Shown here: positions 8,297 to 16,497 of the stretch, in pieces
How the letters are laid out: each line of letters begins with the position of its first letter
How positions within the stretch are numbered: the stretch's first letter is position 1
Source of the DNA: Chloroflexota bacterium
GTDB lineage: Bacteria > Chloroflexota > Limnocylindria > Limnocylindrales > CSP1-4
Assembly: GCA_021786265.1 (NCBI GenBank)
Contig: JAJYNP010000040.1
Coordinates: 1-29,135, forward strand
Length of the DNA: 29,135 nucleotides
Reading direction: 5' to 3'
Notes under the pieces: model-generated
The model's input: the letters and a program-made list of their open reading frames with translations, nothing else
Told to the model about the DNA's origin: nothing
Database searches by the model: none
Position numbers and translations under genes: made by a program

Positions 8297-9274
8297 GTGG
8301 AACCTCGCCCGCTCATCCTCGACATGGACGTCGGGGTCGACGACGCCGTGGCCATCCTGTACCTGGCCGGCCACCCCGAGGTCCGCATCGCCGCGGTGGG
8401 CAGCGTCCACGGCAACGTGGAGGCGCCGCTCGCGGCCCAGAACGCCCGCCGCGTGCTGGAGCTGTGCGGTCTCGACGACGTGCCCGTGGCGGTTGGCTGC
8501 TGGCGGCCGCTGGCCCAGGACCTGGCCACGGCCGGCTGGGTGCACGGCGACGACGGTCTGGGCAACACGAACCAGCCGGCGCCCCGGCGCGGACCGAGCG
8601 GCGAGCACGCGGTCGCGCAGCTCATCCGGCTCGCGCACGAGCGGCCGGGCTCCTGCGACATCCTCGCGACGGGTCCGCTCACCAACCTCGGCGCGGCGCT
8701 CGTTGAGGACCGCGACCTCCCTGGCCTGGTACGGTCGGTGGTGATCATGGGTGGTGCGGCCGATGGGGTGGGCAACGCTTCACCCACCGGCGAGGCCAAC
8801 ATCTGGCACGACCCCGAGGCGGCGGAGCTGGTGTTCAACGCCGGCTGGCCCATCACGATGGTCGGGCTGGACGTGACCATGGCCACCCGCCTGGAGGAAC
8901 CGGAGCTGGAGCGGATCGCATCGTCGGATACCCCGCAGGCGCGCTTCGCCACGGCGATCCTGCGACACTACCTGGGCGTCTACGAGCGCAGCTTCGGCGG
9001 CCGGCGGATCTGTCCGCTGCACGATCCGCTGGCGGCGGGCGTCGCGGTCGATCCCGGACTCGTCACCCGCGCGCTCGAGACCCCGGTGCACGTCACGCGC
9101 GACGGCGCCACGCGCGGGATGACGCTCGTCGACCGGCGACCCAAGTACATGGAGGCCGAGGGGCGGCCCGGCCCGTTCACGCGGGTCGCGCTCGAGGTCG
9201 ATTCGCGGCGCTTCGTCGACGACCTGGTCGGCGTGCTCACGCGACCGCTGCCTGCGCCTGCGCCCGCGTCGTGA
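8297..9274 (+). CDS. nucleoside hydrolase 1 (IUNH family)
   Basis: Cleaves the N-glycosidic bond of ribonucleosides to base plus ribose, in the cytoplasm, using a calcium ion. The 325-residue protein has the N-terminal aspartate cluster LDMDVGVDDAVAIL (residues 8-21), the middle motif ATGPLTNLGAAL, VIMGGAADGVGNASPTGEANIWHDPEAA, and the C-terminal LHDPLA with the metal-binding Asp and the neighbouring His. It diverges from the next two hydrolases, so it is an independent paralogue and may differ in base preference. GTG 8297 is preceded by GGAGG at 8286-8290 with a 6-nt spacer. Confidence 0.9.
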   Translation: MEPRPLILDMDVGVDDAVAILYLAGHPEVRIAAVGSVHGNVEAPLAAQNARRVLELCGLDDVPVAVGCWRPLAQDLATAGWVHGDDGLGNTNQPAPRRGPSGEHAVAQLIRLAHERPGSCDILATGPLTNLGAALVEDRDLPGLVRSVVIMGGAADGVGNASPTGEANIWHDPEAAELVFNAGWPITMVGLDVTMATRLEEPELERIASSDTPQARFATAILRHYLGVYERSFGGRRICPLHDPLAAGVAVDPGLVTRALETPVHVTRDGATRGMTLVDRRPKYMEAEGRPGPFTRVALEVDSRRFVDDLVGVLTRPLPAPAPAS

Positions 9275-9324
9275 GGCACGATCGCTCCGTTCCATCTGCC
9301 CCAGCCACGAAAGGAGCCGGCCCT

Positions 9325-10263
9325 GTGCCCCAGAAGATCATCCTCGATTGCGACCCGGGCCACGACGATGCCATGGCCATCCTGCTCGCCAGCGCGTCCC
9401 CGGCGATCGAGCTGCTGGCGATCACCACCGTGGCCGGCAACCAGACCCTGCCCAAGACTACCCTGAACGCCCGGCGCGTCTGCAGCCGGGCGGGGATCCA
9501 GGGGGTGCCCATCGCGGCCGGCTGCGATCGACCGCTGGTGCGGGAGCAGCGGATCGCCGCCAACATCCACGGCGAATCCGGGCTCGAGGGTCCCACCTTC
9601 GCCGGCGAGCCCGACGCGCCGCTCGACCCGCGCCACGCGGTCGACCTCATCATCGAGCTGCTGCTCGCGTCGGACGGCGATGTGATGCTGGTCCCCACCG
9701 GGCCGCTCACCAACATCGCGCTGGCCATGCGCCGCGAGCCGCGCGTCCTGCCGAAGATCCGCCACATCTCGCTGATGGGCGGCGCGTGGGGGTTCGGGAA
9801 CCAGACGCCCTCGGCCGAGTTCAACATCCTGGTCGACCCCGAGGCCGCCCGGATCGTCTTCGAGAGCGGCGTCCCCATCACCATGTGCGGGCTCGAGCTC
9901 ACGCACCAGGCCAAGGCGACCCCGGACATCATCGCGCGCTTCGCCGACCTGCACACCCCGCTCGGCGACTTCGCGGTGGAGATGCTGCGCTTCTTCGCGA
10001 GCACCTACCGGAAGCTCCACGGCTTCGACGGGCCGCCGCTGCACGACCCGACGGCGGTGGCGTGGGTCATCGACCCGACGCTGGTCGAGACACAGCCCGC
10101 GCACGTCGACATCGAGACCCACGCCGAGTTCAGCTACGGCCGCACGGTGGTGGACCTCCACGACGTGCTCGGGCTGCCGAAGAACGTGCTGGTTGGCACG
10201 AAGCTCGACGCGCCGCGCTTCTGGGACCTGATGGTGGGGGCGATCGCGAGCTACGGGGGTTGA
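9325..10263 (+). CDS. nucleoside hydrolase 2 (RihA/RihB-like)
   Basis: Ribonucleoside hydrolase of the IUNH family, 312 residues. It shows LDCDPGHDDAMAIL (7-20), GESGLEGP, TGPLTNIALAM, HISLMGGAWGFGNQTPSAEFNI, VDPEAARIVFESGVPITMCGLE and LHDPTAVAWVIDP. The aspartate cluster, the Asn in the AEFN motif and the His-Asp pair are all intact, so the enzyme should be active. GTG 9325 has AAAGGAG at 9310-9316. A GTG at 9271 overlapping the previous stop would add 18 unconserved residues, so I reject it. It is very similar along its whole length to the next gene, indicating a tandem duplication. Base specificity is not predictable from sequence alone. Confidence 0.9.
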   Translation: MPQKIILDCDPGHDDAMAILLASASPAIELLAITTVAGNQTLPKTTLNARRVCSRAGIQGVPIAAGCDRPLVREQRIAANIHGESGLEGPTFAGEPDAPLDPRHAVDLIIELLLASDGDVMLVPTGPLTNIALAMRREPRVLPKIRHISLMGGAWGFGNQTPSAEFNILVDPEAARIVFESGVPITMCGLELTHQAKATPDIIARFADLHTPLGDFAVEMLRFFASTYRKLHGFDGPPLHDPTAVAWVIDPTLVETQPAHVDIETHAEFSYGRTVVDLHDVLGLPKNVLVGTKLDAPRFWDLMVGAIASYGG

Positions 10264-10298
10264 CGCTCTACGCGGACGGCAACGGGGAGGTGGGCCAC

Positions 10299-11237
10299 AT
10301 GGAGCGGCACCGGGTGATCCTGGACTGCGATCCCGGGCTGGACGACGCGTTCGCGATTCTGCTCGCCGCCGCCTCGTCCGCGATCGACCTCCTTGCGATC
10401 ACGACGGTGGCCGGCAATCACACGGTGGATCGCATGACCCTGAACGCGCGCAGGATCTGCACCGTTGCCGGCATCAGAAACGTCCCGATCGCCCAGGGCT
10501 GCGACCGCCCGCTCGTGCACCGGCAGATCGTCGGCAGCGACATCCACGGAGAGTCCGGGCTCGACGGCCCCACCTTCGGACCGCCAACCGTGCCGGCGGA
10601 CCCGCGCCACGCCGTCGACCTGATCGTCGAGCTGCTCATGGCGTCGGGCGGCGACATCACGCTCGTGCCGATCGGGCCGCTGACCAACATCGCGACCGCC
10701 ATGCGGCGGGAGCCGCGCATCGTGCCGAAGATCCGTCACATCTCGCTGATGGGCGGTGCGTGGGGGCTCGGCAACCGCACTCCAGCGGCCGAGTTCAACA
10801 TCCTGGTCGATCCGGAGGCGGCCCGGATCGTCTTCGAGAGCGGCGTCCCCATCACGATGTGCGGGCTGGAGCTCACGCACCAGGTGGTCGCCACCCCCGA
10901 GATCATCGAGCGGATCGCGGACGTCGGCACCCCGGTGGGGGACATGGCGGCCGCGATGCTGCGGTTCTATGCGTCGACCACGACCCGTCGCAGGCGGTCC
11001 TTCGGGCCCGCCCTGCACGACCCGACCGCCGTCGCATGGGTGATCGACCCGACCCTGTTCGATGCGGAGCCGATGCACGTGGACGTGGAAACGCACGCCG
11101 AGTTCTCCTACGGGCGCACACTCGTCGATGTCGACGACGTGCTGGGGTTGCCGAAGAACGCGATCGTGCCGACGAGGATCGATGCGGGCCGCTTCTGGGA
11201 GCTGCTGATCGGCGCGCTCGCGAGCTACGGCGGCTGA
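10299..11237 (+). CDS. nucleoside hydrolase 3 (RihA/RihB-like, tandem paralogue)
   Basis: Ribonucleoside hydrolase, 312 residues, same length as hydrolase 2 and aligning with it without large gaps. Motifs are LDCDPGLDDAFAIL (8-21), IHGESGLDGPTF, IGPLTNIATAM, HISLMGGAWGLGNRTPAAEFNI and LHDPTAVAWVIDP. The main divergence from hydrolase 2 lies in a loop before the His-Asp motif (STTTRRRRSFGPA against STYRKLHGFDGPP), which in this family lies near the substrate pocket, so the pair may divide substrates. ATG 10299 is preceded by GGGGAGG at 10284-10290. Adenine deaminase starts 66 nt after its stop. Confidence 0.9.
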   Translation: MERHRVILDCDPGLDDAFAILLAAASSAIDLLAITTVAGNHTVDRMTLNARRICTVAGIRNVPIAQGCDRPLVHRQIVGSDIHGESGLDGPTFGPPTVPADPRHAVDLIVELLMASGGDITLVPIGPLTNIATAMRREPRIVPKIRHISLMGGAWGLGNRTPAAEFNILVDPEAARIVFESGVPITMCGLELTHQVVATPEIIERIADVGTPVGDMAAAMLRFYASTTTRRRRSFGPALHDPTAVAWVIDPTLFDAEPMHVDVETHAEFSYGRTLVDVDDVLGLPKNAIVPTRIDAGRFWELLIGALASYGG

Positions 11238-11303
11238 TCGTGGCGACGGCGGCCGGATGTCGGGCGTCGCGCACAGAGTCGTCGGGACAGCGGAGGCGAT
11301 CGT

Positions 11304-13040
11304 GTGGATGACCTGCTGATCGAACACGGCCGGGTCGTCTCGGTGCTCACCGGCGAGGTGTTCGCCGCGGACGTGACGGTCGCCGGCGACACCATCAGCG
11401 GGGTGCTGCCGCCGGGAACGGCGCGCGCCGCCCGGGAGCGGATCGACGCCACTGGCCTGTTCGTGGTGCCCGGGTTCGTGGACGCGCACATGCACGTGGA
11501 GAGCTCCTTCCTGGTCCCGGAGACGTTCGCGGAGCTCGCGCTGCCGCACGGGACGACCACGGTGCTGGCGGACCCGCACGAGATCGTCAACGTCGTGGGC
11601 GCGGACGGTCTGCGGTGGCTCGCGAGTGCCGGCCGGCGCACGCCGATGACGATGCTGTTCGGCGTCCCATCGTGCGTCCCGTCACTGCCTGGCTTCGAGA
11701 CCGCCGGGGCGGAGCTCGACGCTGCCGATGTGGCCGCGCTCCTGGAGGAGCCCGGGGTGGTGGGGCTGGGCGAGGTGATGGACTACCGTGCGGTGCTCGC
11801 CGGGGACGGGCGCATGACGGAGATCGTCGGCGTCGCCCGCGATCGGGGAGCGATCGTCGACGGCCATTGCCCGGGGCTCTCGGGCGCCGATCTCTCCGCG
11901 TACCTGGCGGCCGGCATCGACTCCGACCACACGAAGAACGCGCCTGCGGTCGCCCTCGAGAAGGCGCGGCTGGGAATGCATCTGCAGCTCCAGGAGAAGT
12001 CGATCTCTCCCGAGTTGATGCGGGACCTTCTGGCGGTTCCGCTGCGGCCGCCCTTCTCGCTGGTGACAGATGACGTTGCAGCCGATGCCATGGTGGCGAG
12101 CGGCCACCTGGACCATGTCGCGCGTCGCGCGGTGGAGGAGGGGCTTCCACCGCTCGAGGCGCTGCGAGCGATCACCGTCGTCCCCGCCCAGCGGCTGAGA
12201 CTCCACGACCGAGGCACCGTCACGCCGGGACGCCGGGCGGACCTCGCGCTGCTCGCGGACCTGGGCTCGTTCCGCCCGGCCACCGTGATCGCCGGCGGGA
12301 AGGTCGTGGCCCGCGGCGGCGTTGCCGTGTGGGGAGCCCGGCCGCGTGACCCGTCCCCGTTCCAGGACTCGGTGCGACTCCTGCCGCCGGACGCCGGGGA
12401 ACTCGTCTGGCGGCCGGACGGTCCGGACGGGACGCGACGCGCGCTCGCGATCCGCGTGAACGGCGTCGACACGTCGACCGTCGCGGACACGATCCAGGTG
12501 GACGTGAGGGACGGCAGAGCGCAGCTACCGCCTGGGGCCGCCACGCTCGCCGTCTTTCACCGGCACGGGCGCAGCGCCGATCGCGCCATGGCGCCGGTCG
12601 TCGGCATGGCGCTGGAGGAGGGCGCGGCCGCAACGACCTACGCGCATGACAGCCACAACCTGCTCGTGCTGGGAACGTCGCCCGAGTCGATGGCGACCGC
12701 GGTCGCCGCGGTGATCGCCTCCGGCGGCGGGGTGGCCGTCGCGCGAGCGGGGCGCATCGCGGCGCTCCTGCGCCTGCCGGTTGCAGGGCTGATGTCCGAG
12801 GCGCCCGGAGTGCAGGTGGCCGCCGAGGCTGCCGCGGTGCGCGAGGCGCTCCATGCCTGGGGCTACCGGCATGCGAACGCGTTCATGAGCCTGGCAACGC
12901 TGTCGCTCCCGGTCAGCCCGGCCCTGAAGTTGACTGACCGTGGGCTCGTCGACGTGGAGCGTCGGGCCTGGGCGACGGTGCCGCCGGAGACGTTTCCGCC
13001 GGCAGACACTGGATCCGCCGGGACGGGAGGACGATCGTGA
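11304..13040 (+). CDS. ade: adenine deaminase
   Basis: Deaminates adenine to hypoxanthine plus ammonia; a metal-dependent amidohydrolase of 578 residues, the usual Ade length. The N-terminal beta-sandwich strand is followed by GFVDAHMHVESS (His62, His64), ADPHEIVNVVG (90-98), GLGEVMDY with Glu157, DGHCPGL with His188, SDHT with His209 and TDD with Asp256. The C-terminal Ade-specific domain shows HDSHNLLVLGTSPESMATAV and GGGVAV. One oddity: the stretch usually read SDHE/NDHE is SDHT here. GTG 11304 has GGAGG at 11292-11296. The stop overlaps the next gene by 4 nt. In this locus it would process adenine freed from adenosine. Confidence 0.9.
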   Translation: MDDLLIEHGRVVSVLTGEVFAADVTVAGDTISGVLPPGTARAARERIDATGLFVVPGFVDAHMHVESSFLVPETFAELALPHGTTTVLADPHEIVNVVGADGLRWLASAGRRTPMTMLFGVPSCVPSLPGFETAGAELDAADVAALLEEPGVVGLGEVMDYRAVLAGDGRMTEIVGVARDRGAIVDGHCPGLSGADLSAYLAAGIDSDHTKNAPAVALEKARLGMHLQLQEKSISPELMRDLLAVPLRPPFSLVTDDVAADAMVASGHLDHVARRAVEEGLPPLEALRAITVVPAQRLRLHDRGTVTPGRRADLALLADLGSFRPATVIAGGKVVARGGVAVWGARPRDPSPFQDSVRLLPPDAGELVWRPDGPDGTRRALAIRVNGVDTSTVADTIQVDVRDGRAQLPPGAATLAVFHRHGRSADRAMAPVVGMALEEGAAATTYAHDSHNLLVLGTSPESMATAVAAVIASGGGVAVARAGRIAALLRLPVAGLMSEAPGVQVAAEAAAVREALHAWGYRHANAFMSLATLSLPVSPALKLTDRGLVDVERRAWATVPPETFPPADTGSAGTGGRS

Positions 13041-13966
13041 TCCGCCTGCTCATCGACACCGACACGGCATCGGACGACGCCGTCGCGCTGATCATGGCGC
13101 TGCGCACCCCGGGCGTCTCGGTGGAGGCGATCACGGTGGTCGCTGGCAACGTGCCGCTCGACCAGGGGGTGCAGAACGCGCTCTACACGGTGGAGCTGTG
13201 CGGGAGTCGGGTGCCCGTCTACGCAGGGATGGCGAAGCCGCTGACGCGGCCGCTGGAGACCGCGCAGGACGTGCACGGCACCGATGGCCTGGGCGACATC
13301 GGGCTGCCCGCGCACGGGCGGACGCCGGCCCCCGGTGACGCGATCGACGTCCTGCTGCACGCGGTGGACGCGGAACCGGGCGAGCTCACGCTCGTGACGC
13401 TCGGACCGCTCACGAACGTGGCGATGGCGATCCTGCGCGATCCGGCGTTCCCGTCGAAGGTGCGGCGCTGCGTCACGATGGGGGGAACCGGGATCCTGCC
13501 CGGCAACGTCACGCCGCTCGCCGAGTACAACATCTGGGTCGACCCGGAGGCCGCCGAGATCGTCTTCCAGTCGGGCATCCCGCTCACCATGGTCGGCTGG
13601 GACATCTCGCGCCTGTACGCGACGATCGGCCCTGACGAGATGCGCCGGATGGAGGCGGTGGACACCGACCTCGCGCGCTTCTGCGTGGCGATCCAGCGCC
13701 GGCTCCTGGAGTACTGCCTGACCCAGACGAAGCTTGACGGGTTCGACCTGCCCGACCCGATCGCGATGGCGGTCGCCCTCGACCCGGCTGTGGCGACGCG
13801 CGTCGGCCGTCGGTTCGTCGCCGTCGAGACGGGTGGTTCCTGGGGCCGTGGGCAGACGATGGTCGACGAACTCCAGGTCACGGGCCGGGCCCCAAACGTG
13901 GACGTGGTCCGCGAAGCGTCGCGGGAGCGCTTCCTGGAGCTACTCCACACGTCCATCGGAGCCTGA
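13037..13966 (+). CDS. nucleoside hydrolase 4 (divergent IUNH member)
   Basis: IUNH-family hydrolase of 309 residues. The N-terminal metal cluster IDTDTASDDAVALI (5-18), LGPLTNVAMAI, CVTMGGTGILPGNVTPLAEYNIWVDPEAAEIV and TMVGWDIS are present. At the C-terminal motif it has LPDPIAMAVALDP where hydrolases 1-3 have LHDP, so the catalytic-site histidine is replaced by proline while the metal-binding Asp remains. It is therefore not a copy of the other three and may use another acid or prefer other bases. GTG 13037 overlaps the adenine-deaminase stop (GTGA) and GGGAGG lies at 13025-13030, so it is coupled to ade. It is the last gene of the locus. Confidence 0.88.
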   Translation: MIRLLIDTDTASDDAVALIMALRTPGVSVEAITVVAGNVPLDQGVQNALYTVELCGSRVPVYAGMAKPLTRPLETAQDVHGTDGLGDIGLPAHGRTPAPGDAIDVLLHAVDAEPGELTLVTLGPLTNVAMAILRDPAFPSKVRRCVTMGGTGILPGNVTPLAEYNIWVDPEAAEIVFQSGIPLTMVGWDISRLYATIGPDEMRRMEAVDTDLARFCVAIQRRLLEYCLTQTKLDGFDLPDPIAMAVALDPAVATRVGRRFVAVETGGSWGRGQTMVDELQVTGRAPNVDVVREASRERFLELLHTSIGA

Positions 13967-13987
13967 GCCCGCTGGGCCGCGGCTCAG
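13963..13987. terminator. hairpin between converging stop codons
   Basis: CTGAGCC (13963-13969) pairs exactly with GGCTCAG (13981-13987) across an 11-nt loop. The arms contain the stop codons of the + strand hydrolase and the - strand M20 gene. It may serve both directions. There is no T-tract. Confidence 0.5.
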
Positions 13988-15312
13988 CCCTCGAACCGCT
14001 CGACGCCGGAGAGACTCCGCACGAGCTCGAGGTACGCGGGGATGGTCAGGCGGGGCCGCGACGCGGATAGCACCTCCCTCGCACCCGCCGCGCCGTCGGC
14101 GAGGAGTTCGACGACGGTCGCGAGGAGGGCCTTCGTGGGGTCGATGTACGCCGCCTGCTCGTCCACGACGTGGAACGAGGCACCGTGAATGGTCCCGCCG
14201 AACCCGCCTGTGCTCGGATGGATGAGCGGCATGACCTGGGAGAGATCGCCTGCGTCCGTGGACGCGGCGATGGGCGGCCGCTCGGCCCACCCTTCGCCCC
14301 CCACGATCGCCCGCGCCTGCGCCGCGAACCGCCGGGCGAGCTCCTCGTTCTCGACCAGTGGCAGGTAGCCTGGGAGCGTCTCGATCTCCACGGCCGCCCC
14401 GATCGCCATGGCTGCTCCCCGCAGGCTTCGATCCACCTTGACCACCGCGTCGCGCATCGCCTCGAGCGTGAGGCCGCGCACCTGCGTCTCGAGCCACGCC
14501 TCGGCAGGCACGACGTTCACCGCCTCGCCTCCGCGGGTGAGGATGGAATGGACGCGAACATGGTCCTCGTCCCGGAACGTCTCGCGCTGCATCCCGATCG
14601 CCGCGAGCGCGAGGGAGGCGGCGTGGAGCGCGTTGACCCCCTCCTCGGGCGCCGCCGCCGCGTGCGCGGCGCGGCCGATGAACTGCGTGCGCTTCACCAC
14701 GAACCCCGTGCTCCCGGCGGGGATCGAAAGTCGCCGATCCTCCGGCGTCGACGAGGCATGGATCAGCATCGCCATGTCGACGTCGTCGAAAACGCCGAGA
14801 CGCAGGAGCTCCGGCTTCCCTCCCAGGAACTCGATCCGGCCGGCTCGCGCCTGCTCGCTGCGCCACGCGAGGTCGACGTACTCCTCGGCGGGCACGGCGA
14901 TGAACGCCACGCGACCCGCGAGGGCGCCCTCGATGCCCGCGGACCGCAGTGCGGCCGCAACGCCGAGCATCTGCGCCACCTGGGCGTGATGGCCGCAGGC
15001 ATGCGCGATGCCGGTCGCCGGGTCCGCGGCCGGGTGGTCTGGAACGGGCAGGCCGTCGAGCTCGCCGAGGATCGCGACCGTCGGGCCGCGGGTGCCGAGA
15101 TCCAGGTCGGCCCGCACGCCCGTGATCGCCAGCCCCTCGCGGGGCTCGAGCCCGAGCGCCCGCGTCCGCGTGGCGACCAGCGCCGCGGTCTGGAACTCCC
15201 GGAAGCCGATCTCGGGATGGGCCCAGATAGAGTGGGCGGTGGCGACGATGTCGTCGCGGCAGGCGTCGACCGCCACGACGGCGCGCGAGATCAAGCTCTC
15301 GGTGGTGTCCAT
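13984..15312 (-). CDS. M20-family amidohydrolase/metallopeptidase
   Basis: Zinc-dependent amidase or peptidase of the M20 (AbgB/aminoacylase-like) group, 442 residues. Metal-site landmarks are ELDGLP (84-89), HACGHHAQVAQMLG (104-117), PAEE (141-144) and GGTIHGASFHVVDEQAAYIDP near the C-terminus. The dimerisation domain begins around GRAAHAAAAPEEGVNALHAA. No signal peptide is visible, so it is cytoplasmic. I choose ATG at 15310-15312; an in-frame ATG further upstream would add 62 residues of unconserved, arginine-rich sequence. It converges on the nucleoside locus and diverges from the nucleotidyltransferase, so it is probably its own transcription unit. The substrate (aminobenzoyl-glutamate, N-acyl amino acid, indole-acyl amino acid) cannot be read. 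Confidence 0.88.
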   Translation of the reverse strand: MDTTESLISRAVVAVDACRDDIVATAHSIWAHPEIGFREFQTAALVATRTRALGLEPREGLAITGVRADLDLGTRGPTVAILGELDGLPVPDHPAADPATGIAHACGHHAQVAQMLGVAAALRSAGIEGALAGRVAFIAVPAEEYVDLAWRSEQARAGRIEFLGGKPELLRLGVFDDVDMAMLIHASSTPEDRRLSIPAGSTGFVVKRTQFIGRAAHAAAAPEEGVNALHAASLALAAIGMQRETFRDEDHVRVHSILTRGGEAVNVVPAEAWLETQVRGLTLEAMRDAVVKVDRSLRGAAMAIGAAVEIETLPGYLPLVENEELARRFAAQARAIVGGEGWAERPPIAASTDAGDLSQVMPLIHPSTGGFGGTIHGASFHVVDEQAAYIDPTKALLATVVELLADGAAGAREVLSASRPRLTIPAYLELVRSLSGVERFEG

Positions 15313-15394
15313 CGACCGATCGTAGCAGGGGTGGCGGTGCTGTTCGCGCGGCGCTCGGAGCGAAACGGCCGACCGGCGGTCGAGGAAGGCGCAC

Positions 15395-15423
15395 CTCCTG
15401 TGCCACCAAAGCCGGCACAGGAG
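15395..15423. promoter_or_regulatory. 10-bp inverted repeat in divergent intergenic region
   Basis: CTCCTGTGCC (15395-15404) and GGCACAGGAG (15414-15423) are perfectly complementary with a 9-nt loop. It lies 56 nt upstream of the nucleotidyltransferase start and 83 nt upstream of the M20 start. It could be an operator dyad or an RNA hairpin in the leader; no matching regulator gene is next to it. Confidence 0.45.
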
Positions 15424-15478
15424 CCGGTATCGTAGGCAGTGATCGAGGGGCAGTTCAGGTGGCTGATCGGAGCCCGTC

Positions 15479-16249
15479 ATGGGGTCGGACGAGCGCACTA
15501 CGCGGAGTGAGCGGCTCGCGAACGACGCGCGCGAGGCCGCACGGGAGGTCGGCAGTGCGCTTGCGGACGCGCTCGGCGAGGACCTCGAGGCCGTCTATCT
15601 CCACGGCTCCGGCGTGCTCGGGGGCTTCCGCTGGGATCGCAGCGATCTCGACATCCTCGCGCTGAGCCGCACCGCGCTGTCAGACCGTCAGTTCCGTCAG
15701 GTTGTGCGTGCGCTCGCCCCCTTGGCCTACCCGGCGAATGGCCTCGAGTGCAGCCTCATGACAGCGGGCGAGGCATCCCAGCCGGAGTTACCGGCGCCAC
15801 GGTTCCAGCTCCACCAGACGACCGATGGGTGGGATCGGGCTGGCAAGGTGGTCGATGGGCGGACCCGTGGAGGGGACCCGGACCTGATCCTTCACCTGGC
15901 GGTGTGTCGAGCGCTCGGCGTCGCGATCGTTGGGCCCCCGCCACGCGCGTCGCTCGCTGTGATCCCCGAGGAAACGATCCTGTCGGCGATGCGCGACGAG
16001 GTCGATTGGGCGAGGGAGCACGCTGCCCTGGAGTATCTGGTCCTGACCTCCGCTCGGGCGTGGCTCTTCGTCGAGACGCATCGGATCGCCTCGAAGGTCG
16101 AGGCCGGCGAATGGGCCGCGGAACGTTACGGCGAACCCGGCGTCATCGTGGCGTCGCTCGCTCGGCAGCGGGGGGAAGGAGCCGAGATAGTCAAGGACGC
16201 GGCGGAGCGTCTTGCCGACCGGGTCGAACGTCTCACCCGACGCAGATAG
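15479..16249 (+). CDS. aminoglycoside nucleotidyltransferase-like protein (ANT(3'')/DUF4111 type)
   Basis: A predicted nucleotidyltransferase of 256 residues, close to the length of AadA-type enzymes. The catalytic motif HGSGVLGGFRWDRSDLDIL (42-60) has the Gly-Ser pair and two metal-binding aspartates (Asp56, Asp58). The C-terminal helical domain with YLVLTSARAWLF and IASKVEAGEWAAERY resembles the DUF4111 region of the streptomycin/spectinomycin adenylyltransferases. ATG 15479 follows GATCGGAG. It could transfer AMP to an aminoglycoside, but chromosomal relatives often have other or unknown substrates, so resistance is not demonstrated. No integron, transposase or repeat flanks it. Confidence 0.8.
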   Translation: MGSDERTTRSERLANDAREAAREVGSALADALGEDLEAVYLHGSGVLGGFRWDRSDLDILALSRTALSDRQFRQVVRALAPLAYPANGLECSLMTAGEASQPELPAPRFQLHQTTDGWDRAGKVVDGRTRGGDPDLILHLAVCRALGVAIVGPPPRASLAVIPEETILSAMRDEVDWAREHAALEYLVLTSARAWLFVETHRIASKVEAGEWAAERYGEPGVIVASLARQRGEGAEIVKDAAERLADRVERLTRRR

Positions 16250-16497
16250 CTCGCCACCCACCCACCCACCCACGCGACCTCCCGCCACAGGGGAGGGGAG
16301 CCGACCGTGCGTTGCCCCTGACCTCCGGCCGTTTGGCACTTGCACGGCGGTCGATGTCGCGGATGCTGGCCGTGAACGCGGGGGCGTCGACGTGCGGCCC
16401 GTGCCCAGGCCGCCTCGACCGCGCAGAGCTACTGGCGAGACCGACCCGTGGGATGCGGCCTCGGAGGGAAAGCGCGTTAGCCGTGCGCAGGAGTGCG

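Noticed and set aside
16255..16272. Run of CCCA units after the nucleotidyltransferase gene, considered as a repeat array
   Set aside because: Only about four short units; simple low-complexity sequence, not a CRISPR or other organised array. No CRISPR-like array was seen in the window.
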